A stretch of DNA of 64,000 bases, from the NCBI GenBank assembly GCA_051453625.1, contig JBOZIK010000001.1, positions 233,127,465 through 233,191,464 on the forward strand, given 5' to 3'. The DNA comes from Welwitschia mirabilis (taxonomy: Eukaryota > Gnetophyta > Gnetopsida > Welwitschiales). The position numbers and the translations under genes are program-made. The notes beneath the pieces were generated by a model. It was not told the origin of the DNA. It worked only from the letters and a program-made list of their open reading frames with translations, and ran no database searches. This document shows, piece after piece, positions 11,517 through 22,599 of this stretch. How positions within the stretch are numbered: the stretch's first letter is position 1; every line of letters starts with the position of its first letter.

Positions 11517-14427
11517 GCTTGGTGAAAATATCCACAAGTAATCCTCCATCATCAAGCACAAGAGATCCCTCATATCTCACTATAACATCTTGGTGGGAGT
11601 CAATGAAAGGAAATATATTATAATAGAATGTCATTATAGTAAACTCATGTAAAAATATGATTATCACACGCACCGACATATGCACACATACACACATGTC
11701 ATTTCAACAAGGTACCTTTTAGTTCTTCCTTTTATAACGTAACATAATGAATCTAATGATATATAATATAAAATGCCCAAGAGATTAGCCCATATGCCAC
11801 TAATTAGGTTACTAGTCTTAACAGACTTAGCTTAATAAAAGTCAAAGGATAAAGTTCAGTAATTAAATTTCTAATTATTTTGATGAGCATTATAGAATAA
11901 TCACTATTATTATATCATTTTATGCATAAGTCAGCAAGAACTACTTGGGAAAGTTAATTCATATGCATGAACATGTAAGAAATTAGGATACGTACCTAGA
12001 AGATGTTAAGGTATACTAGAATCAACCACAATCATTAAGAAATATGCTAAACTTACATCATTGTATACTATAGTATACATGCTATAATTGCATTAAATCA
12101 TACTAAAACAAACACAATTATTAGTAAATGCATGTGACAAATGTCATTTTAATATTATGAATTTTTGCATAAAAAATAAGATAGGAGAGCATGGCATAGA
12201 GTGGTACTATTCTATGATGACATGGAAGACTAAAGACCTTAGAGAAATTGTATCATCTCATTAAGAATGTTTTTAGTTAATAAGATCTTATAATCTATCT
12301 AACATTTTATATCTTCCAAAAACTATGTTTGAGCATGGACTACTTATCTAGTATAAACTTGGAAAGCCACTTTTAAAGTTTCATTATTATTTATAGTTGA
12401 CTTTTTACTTGTGTTTAGATGATGTAACAAAGTAATATTGAACTCGGTTAAAGCTAAGCAATGTTTAAAGTTAAATGTAAGCTTTTAAGAAAGTGATATG
12501 GATTTACTTAATTATCTAAAACCCAAAATTCTAATAGATAAACATTGTTCATGTTATATTGGTATGGGACCCAAATGAAAGTATTCATAGATCTTATTGT
12601 TATTATTTCTTTAGTATATGGGTTTTCCTCTTACCTTTCGTAATATAGCACTCATCCCTACTTCTCATCCAATGCATCTAAGAGGTAGGAAAGCCAATTC
12701 CTCTTAGTAATAGAAAGTGGTAGACATTTAATTCAAAAGGCTATAAAGCCAAAGTACAAAAAGAATATTCTCTAGCATAGATAAATGAAGGTATATTAAA
12801 TTTAAGATCATTTTAATATTAGGCAAGTTGAGTTTAACTCCTAAGATCTTAGTGAAAGGGACACAAGTTCAATCATATAAACATTGTAAGCTTACATAAT
12901 TTTAGAGAATATAGTACAATCCCAAACTAAAATTTAACATTCTAAACAAAGAATATAATAAAGACCCAAACTAAAATTTACCTTCTAAATAGAGAACATA
13001 ATAAAGGGTCTTTTTTATTTATTTATGCTTGTTTTATATTTATTTTTCCCTATAATCTCATTGAACTTATTTATCTTTTATTTTCTTTTTAAATTACTAT
13101 TTATTTAATTTTTACTTTTGTTTCCATATAGTCACTTATTTGCTCTCAAGAATAGCATTGGAAGTAAACATAAAATCACATAATCAAACATAGCTTAATA
13201 CCTAGTAGCAGACTTATTGTAAATCTCATGTATTCCTTATAAGTTTACATTCATAGCTTCAAAATGCAAAAAGAATTTATATTATAATAAAAAGTAAGAA
13301 ATCCAAATAAGGCTGAAATCTTCCTCTTCAAACTAGACAATTCATAAAAAGAATCATAGAAGGTACCTAAAATTTATTAATGATTTTCTATATTTTTTGC
13401 TTCCCTAACTTAAACAATAATTATTTTTATTTTAGTTTCAAAAAGCCTTCTAATACTAAATCCTATGAAAATGGAAAAGAGAATATTCAAAGATAACCTG
13501 CTTAAGAAGAGTTCTTTGTAGCAAAACACGCAAGAGAGCCATGGCTTTAGACATTTCAGGATATTGCTTGGCACTGGTGTAGACGCTGCCACGTGTAAAA
13601 AGCCCTTTTCAAGTGCTTCAGAGATTTTGGTGAGGCTGCGGACTTTAAATTTGTGGAGCTTCTCACAAAACCCTTCTTTTATCCACATCATCCTCGTCAT
13701 CATCTTCAATGAACTTAGTCCTTATAATTTCTGATTTTAGCTTCATTTAATCTGTGCAGAAATTGTAATCACAGTTATTTTGATTTTTGGTCGTAGAAGA
13801 GTCATGAGACTTGCTTCATCTGCTGTTAACATCTTCAACGAAGGAATAGAAGTCCCACTGAAGGATTTCCTTAAAAATTCCTCGGTCTTCAAAAAACCAT
13901 TAAACCCAGTAAAATTTTCAGGACCTCGAAAGAGTTTTCTGATGCTTCCATTTGATCATTTCCCTTGAGTTCTCGTGCTCGAGGCCAAGGCCATTCTTTG
14001 AAGACTTGAAGCACAAACTGTGAAGACTACCTCTTCAAAAATGAAAGCATAATGAAGCTTTGAAGATTTTTGGTTTTAAAATGGATGCTGAATGCATGAA
14101 TACTGTGACCGTATTTTATAGCGATCAAATAACCCTTTAGTGGATTCACATTATGCTGAAATCTTGACTGTGCTTTTACTCGTACTATTAAAACTCGGAA
14201 GTCGATCTACTGTTCGAACTGAGATGCACTGCTCCTAAATTGTGTCAGGCATTTTCAATCTTAAAACCCCTGTCCTCCTTATTTTTCTCATTACTTTAGA
14301 GGTTAGTAGCTTAAAACCAGATCCGCTAAGTTATGGCTCCGCCTTTGCACAGTTGGAAATGCATGCTGTTTCCTTATGGCACAAACTTGAATAAGAGGTA
14401 CACAATCCAAAGAAGTGGGGTATTACA

Positions 14428-15896
14428 GAAAGTTAGAATGTCCTATTAAAGTAACCACCATGAAAACACTTGAACATGCCTTGAAACTAGACCAAAAAAA
14501 ATTGAGGATTTTTTCTTAAATTTTTTTAGCTATTTTTTCTTAGCCAAATATTAACAAGTAGATATTTGATGATATTGACAATGACAATAGCTACAAAAAT
14601 TAGGAATAAAAATGTATTCCACTTTTTGGATGAAAACATTTCTGCCTATTACAAAGGTTAGTGAATGCTTTCATTTTCTAAATTTAACTTTAACATAAAA
14701 ACACTAAAAGTGGAATCCATTAATGTCAAAAGCAGTCTTTGATAAGATATTACCAATCATTTAAAAAATCTTTATTATTATGAAAGAAAAAAATCAAATG
14801 GAAATTAGGAAGCTTAACATAGTAGAAATAAAATTGTGAGTGGGTTCATTTACATTAAAATCAAATTTTAAGACATAAGAACTAAGATCATATATCTTAT
14901 TGTAAAAATCTTGATTAATGAAATTTTTTCCACCATAGGGGCTTTCACGATTCTACAAGAATAAAATTATAAGTGTAGTATATAGCATGAAAAATTTCAA
15001 TACCCTTCTAAGGAAGGGCTTGCTAAACCTACATGAATATTCAAATATGGTAAAGCAAAAAACTGACTATTTAGAAAAAATAAAATGAGAAGCATAGTTT
15101 TTACAAAAAGCTTTGAAAAACACATGAATACAAGAAATTAGACTTGATGTATTAAAAACACATGGAAAATAGTAATTCCAAACCTAAAATAAACAAATGA
15201 AGGAAGTTAGCTCTATCTGTAAAGTCAAGGAGAAGAATTATAGTGAATGTGAACCCCACCTAGCAAATCATTGATTAGATAGATAACAATATCATAAATT
15301 ATCTAAGAACCTACAAAGGATTCTATTGGTTTTAAAACATATTTTTAATCTAAGAAATCTCTTGAGAGTTTATTAGTATTTTTTAAACAATGGTGTAAGA
15401 AATTCTCTTTCTTAAATATGTATATTCCATTATTGATCCAATCCATCCTAAAGTTTCTCTCTTATTAGACAATGTTCTAATATAACTTAAAGGTCAAAAA
15501 TTATTCTTCTAACTCCTTATAAAAGTCCCCTTATTACAAGGAATACTCACAATTAGCTAGCATCCTTCTAAAGATTTTCTTTTTCTTGAGGAATGTCCCA
15601 TTATCATTTTGAATATTTTCAAACTTAATTTAATATTATTTATAGCATATTTTCTATAAGAAAAATTTGACTATCAAGGACACTATCTCGAGAAGATTCC
15701 TCTTCTTAGGTGGTGTTTAATTGTTACATAACATGAAGTCAAGGGACTAAGAGTTCCTTTAGTCTTAAAAGGTCTTCTATCTAGGGTACTCCACTATTAA
15801 TGAAATTACTACTTGGAACTTCTTTCCCTCATAGAAATGATCAACTATTGGTAGCAACTTACACGGTGCATTCCAACAAAGATGCCCTTTAATAAC
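14428..15896. other. Unassigned AT-rich flank
   Basis: No coding frame I recognise. If the giant-LTR element inserted into the LINE, the first part should be the 5' portion of that LINE on the minus strand, but I see no clear endonuclease motif. From about 15440 the DNA contains irregular repeats around a GGAATGTCCCATTA-like core; similar words (GGAATGCTCCACTA, GGAATGTTCCATCA) recur at 52690-53000. Confidence 0.4.
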
Positions 15897-16260
15897 CACT
15901 AAAAGCTACCATTAAAACATTTTAATGATGGTTTTTAGCCATTGTTATATCTGCTATCATAAATAATTAATGATGATTATAAACCATTACCTATTCCATC
16001 ATATGACCATCACAAATGTGAAAAATAAGGACAGTATTAGGACATCATTAATTATAGACTAAATTATCAGTAAGTCTTACATTAATGACAACTACAACCA
16101 TCATTAACTTTAGTAACCATCATTATATTTTTACATAAAGCCATCATGAAATTAAAAAAGAATAATGGATTATAGCCATCATGAAATTGAAATTAATATC
16201 AGCTAAAAGATATAATGAAATTAAAAAATTGATGATTAAAGCCACCATGAAGTTTCAATA
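15897..16260 (+). repeat. CACTA-type transposon end with subterminal repeats (left)
   Basis: The sequence starts CACTAAAAGC and is followed by many short inverted and direct copies of words such as TTAATGATGGTTTTTAGC, AACCATCATTA and AGCCATCATGAAATT. Dense subterminal repeats beginning at CACTA are typical of En/Spm-class transposons, where the transposase binds. The best partner is the inverted end at 52500-52681, which shares CACTAAAA and TTAATGATGGTTTTTARC. The 3-bp flanks (AAC on the left, ATG on the right) do not match. Confidence 0.5.
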
Positions 16261-17817
16261 GAGTAAAAAAGAATAAGAACTCAAACCCTTTGAGTTATAC
16301 ATTTTTTTTAATGCTCTAATAAAAGTTCATAATGGCTCTTTTAGCTATTAAAAACCCCCTTCAAGTTCATTTTATTAACATGCTTGTTGTGGGTTGTGCA
16401 AGAAATAATTTGCTCTTTATTCTATAGAAATATATTATTTGAAGAATCAGAAGCAATACTAATAATGCACATTAAATGAAAATCAATGTTATCCTAGATT
16501 TTTGTTATGAATTCAAAATTATCTCTCTTAAGATGGAAAAATGAGAAAAATCATCTTTGATAATGCAAATGCAATTCACAATTCCTCTCCATAATTGTTA
16601 TGTTTATTTGCATTATTAGCATAGTTTTTTTTTTGTTATTGAATTGATGCAATGTAGGAAGTAAAACACTATGATTATGAATGTTTCTTAATGTACTATG
16701 CATTTCTCATACATTTGGGTTTCGTTTTGAATAAATTAAGCTAAAAGAAAAGGATAAGTACTTCTTTTCAATAAAGGACTCATAAGCTTTACTTCAAATA
16801 TTGATTAATTTCTTTAAATTACTAGAATTAGTTTACTCTTAACTTATTTTTTCACTTGCTATCACCTATAATAAAAATAAACCATGTTAACAATAGATCC
16901 ATTTACATAATCTAATTTTCTTACATAAACCTTATTGTAGTCTAGATTATCCTTCTTTATTAGGCTTAGGATTAATATTATAATGTCAAAGACAATTCTA
17001 ATGGTAGCTTTACCTGCACTTTAAAATAATATTAATAAAAATAATGAAATTTTACTTTTTATTATTAATGATTTATACTTCCATGAAAAATAAATGGTAA
17101 TATATTTATTTAATTTATGAATTCTAAGTTTTATAAAAATGTCTCATAAAAAAAGATCTTACCATTATTTAACATATAAAAAATATCACATTTAATAGGC
17201 TAAGATAAAATATTTTAAAACATTAAAAGAAACAAAGCATTTGGATCATGCTATAAATCATCCTATTCCAACATCTTCAAGAGTATTTATCCTTCTAGAT
17301 TTAAAAATATATTTAAATATAAAATTATCATAAAACTAGATAACACCACTTCCACAAGATCATTTACTTGATCCTCTATTATTCTTATAATTTAACCATT
17401 TCCAACTTCAAATTAGAGACAATTGCTTTTAGATATTACCTTTTGCATTGTTCCTCATGTATTTTTACATGCAAATGCTTTAAATTAAATAGCATCATTG
17501 GAGAAATTTCCTTTCCCATAGCATATACTTTACCCTTTTTTTTTTCCAAAAGTGGATGCTATAGGATTTGTTTCACTTGTTTTTTTATGTGCATTAGTAT
17601 ATAAAGATATTTCTTTGAATTAATCTTATTGATATTAAGAGTAATATAACATTATCAAATAAAAATAAAGTTCTACATTATAGATATTATAAAAGAAAAA
17701 AACCTAAAGTACTAACCACTTTATCTTAACCCTCTTTTAATGAACATACAACTCCCTCTTTTAAATGTAGCTTATACCATACAAGAAATATTTTGCAAGC
17801 TCATTCTTTATAGATGA
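16261..17817. other. Unassigned AT-rich stretch
   Basis: I recognise no gene, RNA or repeat family. Short open frames here have no detectable family motif and are expected by chance in DNA of this composition. The stretch may be the interior of the CACTA-like element that starts at 15897. Confidence 0.4.
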
Positions 17818-18047
17818 AAGGATTGGATCAAAATGCACTAGAAAAACTGCTGAGTTATGTTAACCTCTAGTGGGGTTGACCAGATCCCAAAGGGATTGAC
17901 TGCACTTAAAGCAATGATAAATAAATGAACTGAACATAGAGGGGTCGACTGGATTTTGAAGGAGTCAACTGACTTGTGATCTTCAGAGTTAGTATCCCTA
18001 AACCGAATGTTAATGGATTGATAGGATAATCATGGAGTCGACTGAAT

Positions 18048-18057
18048 NNNNNNNNNN
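18048..18057. other. Assembly gap (10 N)
   Basis: Short run of N within LTR copy 1. Confidence 0.95.
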
Positions 18058-18463
18058 TTTAAGAAACTAATAGGTAATAGTCCCAGACTGAGAGGACAGG
18101 GGTCAACCAGATTTTCATGGGGTCGATCGAACCTTAGAAGCTGATAGTCCATAGTTCCAGACCAAGAGGCAAGAGGTTGACAGAACCTAAGATGGGGTCG
18201 ACCAACTTCTCATGGGGTCGACTAAATGATGCAGAAAAGCAAAAGTTGTAAATGTTATGTATCCATTACCTAGCCGTTACCTAGCTATTTTCTAGTCATT
18301 TATAGCTATTTAAGATGCAATTCATTTGTAATAAACCCTAGTAACCCTCTATTATAGATAGCTAGGTAATAGATGACCTAGAGATCTTTTGGCATTATTC
18401 TAAAGTTGGTATATTCATTATGGATCTAAAATATCAAGTTGTATTTCTATTGGCACATTCTTA

Positions 18464-18853
18464 NNNNNNNNNNNNNNNNNNNNNNNNNNNNNNNNNNNNN
18501 NNNNNNNNNNNNNNNNNNNNNNNNNNNNNNNNNNNNNNNNNNNNNNNNNNNNNNNNNNNNNNNNNNNNNNNNNNNNNNNNNNNNNNNNNNNNNNNNNNNN
18601 NNNNNNNNNNNNNNNNNNNNNNNNNNNNNNNNNNNNNNNNNNNNNNNNNNNNNNNNNNNNNNNNNNNNNNNNNNNNNNNNNNNNNNNNNNNNNNNNNNNN
18701 NNNNNNNNNNNNNNNNNNNNNNNNNNNNNNNNNNNNNNNNNNNNNNNNNNNNNNNNNNNNNNNNNNNNNNNNNNNNNNNNNNNNNNNNNNNNNNNNNNNN
18801 NNNNNNNNNNNNNNNNNNNNNNNNNNNNNNNNNNNNNNNNNNNNNNNNNNNNN
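18464..18853. other. Assembly gap (390 N) with duplicated flanks
   Basis: About 75 bases before the gap (18389-18463) are repeated without visible change right after it (18854-18928). The other LTR copies have this segment once, so the two contig ends probably overlap and the gap may be artificial. Confidence 0.85.
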
Positions 18854-19105
18854 TTGGCATTATTCTAAAGTTGGTATATTCATTATGGATCTAAAATATC
18901 AAGTTGTATTTCTATTGGCACATTCTTAAATTGCTTCATATGTGATTAAGGATATCTATCCTTGGAAAAAGAACTATACTTAGAATCAGATCTAAGGGCT
19001 TTATCATTGTGTTCTATTGGAAAAGAACTCCATTCATTGTACTAATACTAAAAATGTGATATTTGAGATATAAGGTTGTATTGCATCTCATCTATTGATT
19101 TTAGA

Positions 19106-19240
19106 GGTTGAGACTTAGCTTGCAAGAGTATGTTGTTAAAGGTTGAGAGCTTGCAAAAGTCCGTTGTTAAAGGTTGAGACTTAGCCTGCAAAAGTTCAAT
19201 GTTAAGATTGAGACTTAGCCTATAAAAGTCCACTTGTAAG
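19106..19240 (+). repeat. 35-bp tandem repeat in LTR (4 units)
   Basis: Four units of about 31-35 bp with core GGTTGAGACTTAGCCTGCAA, starting at 19106, 19141, 19172 and 19206. The second unit has lost ACTTA. The same array has three units in the LTR at 45846. Confidence 0.85.
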
Positions 19241-19369
19241 TGTTACAGGTAAACCTAGAAAAACCTGCAGAGTAATATAGATCCAAGATTAAGCTTGAGT
19301 GAAGTTGATCATCAAGAGTGGAATAGGGAAGTTTTTGAGCCACTATAAATCCTGTGTACATATAAATTG

Positions 19370-20286
19370 NNNNNNNNNNNNNNNNNNNNNNNNNNNNNNN
19401 NNNNNNNNNNNNNNNNNNNNNNNNNNNNNNNNNNNNNNNNNNNNNNNNNNNNNNNNNNNNNNNNNNNNNNNNNNNNNNNNNNNNNNNNNNNNNNNNNNNN
19501 NNNNNNNNNNNNNNNNNNNNNNNNNNNNNNNNNNNNNNNNNNNNNNNNNNNNNNNNNNNNNNNNNNNNNNNNNNNNNNNNNNNNNNNNNNNNNNNNNNNN
19601 NNNNNNNNNNNNNNNNNNNNNNNNNNNNNNNNNNNNNNNNNNNNNNNNNNNNNNNNNNNNNNNNNNNNNNNNNNNNNNNNNNNNNNNNNNNNNNNNNNNN
19701 NNNNNNNNNNNNNNNNNNNNNNNNNNNNNNNNNNNNNNNNNNNNNNNNNNNNNNNNNNNNNNNNNNNNNNNNNNNNNNNNNNNNNNNNNNNNNNNNNNNN
19801 NNNNNNNNNNNNNNNNNNNNNNNNNNNNNNNNNNNNNNNNNNNNNNNNNNNNNNNNNNNNNNNNNNNNNNNNNNNNNNNNNNNNNNNNNNNNNNNNNNNN
19901 NNNNNNNNNNNNNNNNNNNNNNNNNNNNNNNNNNNNNNNNNNNNNNNNNNNNNNNNNNNNNNNNNNNNNNNNNNNNNNNNNNNNNNNNNNNNNNNNNNNN
20001 NNNNNNNNNNNNNNNNNNNNNNNNNNNNNNNNNNNNNNNNNNNNNNNNNNNNNNNNNNNNNNNNNNNNNNNNNNNNNNNNNNNNNNNNNNNNNNNNNNNN
20101 NNNNNNNNNNNNNNNNNNNNNNNNNNNNNNNNNNNNNNNNNNNNNNNNNNNNNNNNNNNNNNNNNNNNNNNNNNNNNNNNNNNNNNNNNNNNNNNNNNNN
20201 NNNNNNNNNNNNNNNNNNNNNNNNNNNNNNNNNNNNNNNNNNNNNNNNNNNNNNNNNNNNNNNNNNNNNNNNNNNNNNNNNNNNNN
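19370..20286. other. Assembly gap (917 N)
   Basis: Run of N between the 5' LTR and gag. It should contain the LTR end, primer-binding site and start of gag. Confidence 0.95.
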
Positions 20287-21420
20287 ACCTTAGATGCCCA
20301 TTCTCTTAATGTTATTTTTTGTGCAGTATGTATAGATGAATTTAAAAGAATTGTGAACGGTAATCATAAAAAAAAAAGCTTGGGATATTTTAGAAGTTGC
20401 ACATGAAGGAATCCTCTATTAGATAAGTAAAATTACAAATGCTTATTTTTAGATTTGAAGATATTCATATGGATGATGAAGAAACCTTACAGGAATTTTT
20501 TTCTAGACTTATCGATATAGTAAACTCAATGGCAAGCCTCGCAGAATGTATAGAAGAAAGTAAGGTGGTAAGAAAAATGTTGAGATCCCTACCAAAGATA
20601 TTTGAACCAAAGATAAAAGCCATCAAAGAAAGAAAAAACATCAGTGCAATGGTGTTAGAAGAACTTCAAGTTAATCTTCAAACCTATGAACTTAAATTTA
20701 CTAAAGATAGAAGAAATGGTATTGCTTTCAAATGTGTGTAGGACGATTACAGATTTGACAAGTCAGATGAAGAACTTGATGAGAATGAAGTGGCTCTTCT
20801 AGTTAAGCATTTCAAAAGATTTCTCTAAACAAAAAAGAAAGAAGAATCGAGCAGGAATTCAAGGAGAAGCAATCCAAAAAGAAGAAAATAACAAGATAAG
20901 GGAAAGGAAATCGAGTGCTATTTATGCAAAGGATTTAGACATATGGCCAATGAATGTTTCAACTTTAGAAGAGAAAGCAGGAAGCCTAAAAACACCTCAT
21001 TCATGGCAACTTGGAATAATTAAGATGATGAAGATAAAGAGAACTACTCATATCATAGATCAGATGGAGAAAGGATGTTATCTTTCATGGTTATAGTATT
21101 ATTACTTAAGAATGTACTTATTACTTCAATGCCAGATGACTTGGATATGTTTGATGAAGAGGAAGATGAGTTAAAAGAAATCTATCAAGAGTTGTATGAA
21201 GAGTGTGAGAAGCTCGCCAGAGAATCAATGAATTGAAAAAAATGATAAAGACTATTACAAAAGAAAAGGAGGAAGTGGAAGAGTAGTGCAAAGTACTCAA
21301 AGAAAATAACTCCATGTTAACTATCCAAGTAAATAATCTTTCATTCTTTGTAAATAATTTTTTTAGTAGTTCATGTAAACTAGAACAGATGCTTAGAATA
21401 CGAAAGCAAAATGGAGATAA
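20287..21420 (+). pseudogene. Sirevirus-like copia gag remnant
   Basis: Gag builds the retrotransposon particle. The gap cuts off the N-terminus; the visible part begins with a block ending FCAVCIDEFKRIV, then a frameshift, then a 100-codon open frame (20439-20741) containing FEDIHMDDEETLQEFFSRL and IEESKVVRKMLRSLPKIFEP, diagnostic of the copia-type UBN2 gag domain. After a stop at 20739-20741 the protein continues in another frame to a basic stretch and a perfect CX2CX4HX4C knuckle, CYLCKGFRHMANEC (bases 20916-20957). Beyond it lies an acidic, charged segment (about 21120-21230) with coiled-coil character. At least two frameshifts and several stops make it non-functional. It follows the 5' LTR directly, as expected. 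Confidence 0.85.
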
Positions 21421-21479
21421 ATTAGGTATTGGTTTCTGAGCACAAATATCATGAAAAGAGGTAAACTAAATAAGTAAGT

Positions 21480-22111
21480 ATATGTCCAATATCTTATGCA
21501 ATTTTTGTAGTAGATTTGGTCATTATAAACTATTTTGCAAAGTTAGACATATAATGTTTATTCCTAAAAAAAATAAACCACCTAAGTTAAATAAGTCTAA
21601 GTGGGTCAAAGCTAATAATCTCCAAAGCTTTGTGACATAGATAAATTATAGAGCATCTCATTTGAATAGTTGTTATATAGATAGCAGTTTTTCAATGAAT
21701 ATGACAAGAGATAAATCAAGATTTTAAAACTTGAAAAGCAAAAATAGAGGAGAAGTCATTTTTGAAAACAACTAAATAGTAAAAATAGAAGGTACAGGAA
21801 GCATCAAAGGAGGTATGTCATTTAATCATAATAATGTACTTTATGTGAATGGTTTACAACACAATTTACTAAGTGTTAATCAACTTTGTGATAAAAGGCA
21901 TAGAATAATCTTTGATAAATCAAAATTCATAGGTGAAAATGAGAAAGCAAATGTTGTTATTTTTAGTGCAAAACATGTTGATAATGCTTATAGATTAGAT
22001 GTTAAAACTCTTAATCAATCGATTCATGCAAATCAACATTTTAGGAAAGATTATAATAAAACTGAATGTCATTCTATCAAATATAATGTAAACTCTAGTT
22101 CTTGTAATTAA
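21480..22111 (+). pseudogene. Copia protease / GAG-pre-integrase remnant
   Basis: A second CX2CX4HX4C knuckle, CNFCSRFGHYKLFC, lies at 21497-21538. It is followed near 21670 by the protease active-site region in which the usual D-S-G triad reads D-S-S (CYIDSSFSMNMTRDKSRF), so the catalytic loop is altered. A 98-codon open frame (21815-22111) then carries the pre-integrase block: NNVLYVNGLQHNLLSVNQLC followed by an IIFDKSKF block. This order is normal for a Sirevirus pol start. The frame ends in a stop and no integrase, reverse transcriptase or RNase H follows, indicating a deletion of most of pol. Upstream of 21815 the reading requires crossing stops. Confidence 0.85.
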
Positions 22112-22129
22112 TTTATCTTTCATAGAAGT

Positions 22130-22420
22130 AATCTAGAGGTTAGTACATCATCTCTTGGCTGATCGCAAGGCAGTCAACTCAATTTATGATTCAATCAACT
22201 AGATGTGGTCGGTCGACTGACCTAAAAGCCCAATCGCCTGGATCCCTTTTAGTACTATAAACATGTGTCTCGAAGGGTCGAATGGATGTTTGAGCGGTCT
22301 ACCAAACCTGATGAATTATAGTGCAGAAGTATAATCAGTTAACCTAATTTCTTTCTCAAATCTGCCCTATTTTACTTAATCTATAAAAGAACTAGAATTC
22401 TTACTTAATTTTATCTTATT
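22130..22420 (+). repeat. Divergent GTCGAC-rich block, possible LTR or leader remnant
   Basis: The block has the same kind of clustered TCGA words as the LTRs, including a near-perfect 16-base palindrome GGTCGGTCGACTGACC at 22207-22222. A TATA-like CTATAAAAG at about 22381 follows. It sits between the pol deletion and the envelope-like ORF, where no LTR is expected. It may mark a deletion junction between two related elements. Confidence 0.4.
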
Positions 22421-22599
22421 CTAATACCCCCAAGTCTTCAGATCTAGCGAGTTTCCTTCTAGATTAAGAGATCTTTGCAGCTAGATCCAGTGATTTTCTC
22501 AGTCTTCTTTCTTTCAAAAGTCTTATAATGGTAGCTAGATATTTTAGAGAGGTCTAAAAGAAGGTGCTTGAAGGGAACCTTTCCACTTCTACCAGGGAA

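Larger units (their letters stand above)
4717..14427 (-). mobile_element. Non-autonomous LTR retrotransposon with giant LTRs and a 183-bp interior
   Basis: Two long, clearly related blocks in direct orientation (4717-9430 and 9614-14427) flank a 183-bp interior. On the minus strand the order is 5' LTR, primer-binding site, interior, polypurine tract, 3' LTR. The LTRs start TGTAATRCC and end near GGTCATGA(A/T)A, the last two bases having decayed from CA. A GAAAG duplication flanks the whole. There is no room for gag or pol, so the element must have been moved by another element's proteins; the chromovirus-like remnant at 35657-39475 uses the same primer-site arrangement and is one candidate type. 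The right LTR contains two assembly gaps and extra sequence. The alternative is a plain segmental duplication, but that would not explain the matching terminal signals. Confidence 0.78.
9614..14427 (-). repeat. 5' LTR of giant-LTR element (right copy, rearranged)
   Basis: Bases 9614-10175 match the start of the left LTR (4717-5361). Then comes 822 bp of sequence not found in the left copy (10176-10997), a 100-N gap, and from 11098 sequence matching the left LTR again from about 4940 to its end. About 420 bases of LTR are therefore present twice around the gap, which suggests either a tandem duplication or overlapping contigs. The copy ends GGGGTATTACA at 14427, and GAAAG follows. Confidence 0.7.
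17818..19369 (+). repeat. Sirevirus-like LTR copy 1 (5'-truncated)
   Basis: It aligns with the LTRs at 33666 and 45846 from the words GATCAAAATGCACTAGAAAAACT onward (quoted only in part) and lacks their TGTTAGATT start. It carries a cluster of GGGTCGAC(C/T) sites (for example 17944, 18037, 18197, 18217), a conserved ATGGATCTAAAA segment, and a 3' tandem repeat of about 35 bp (19106-19240). It contains gaps of 10 Ns (18048-18057) and 390 Ns (18464-18853). Confidence 0.7.

Noticed and set aside
4717-14427. Simple tandem segmental duplication
   Set aside because: The edges coincide with LTR-type termini, a primer-binding site, a polypurine tract and a 5-bp target duplication, which a plain duplication would not produce.
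17368-17604. 78-codon frame before LTR copy 1
   Set aside because: No recognisable motif; sequence on both sides is non-coding and the length is expected by chance in AT-rich DNA.
19106-19240. Regular 35-bp repeats could suggest a CRISPR-like array
   Set aside because: Units are directly adjacent with no unique spacers, lie in a plant LTR and recur in other LTR copies.
18420-20309. Long open frames of 137-336 codons
   Set aside because: They consist almost entirely of Ns and are artefacts of translating gaps.
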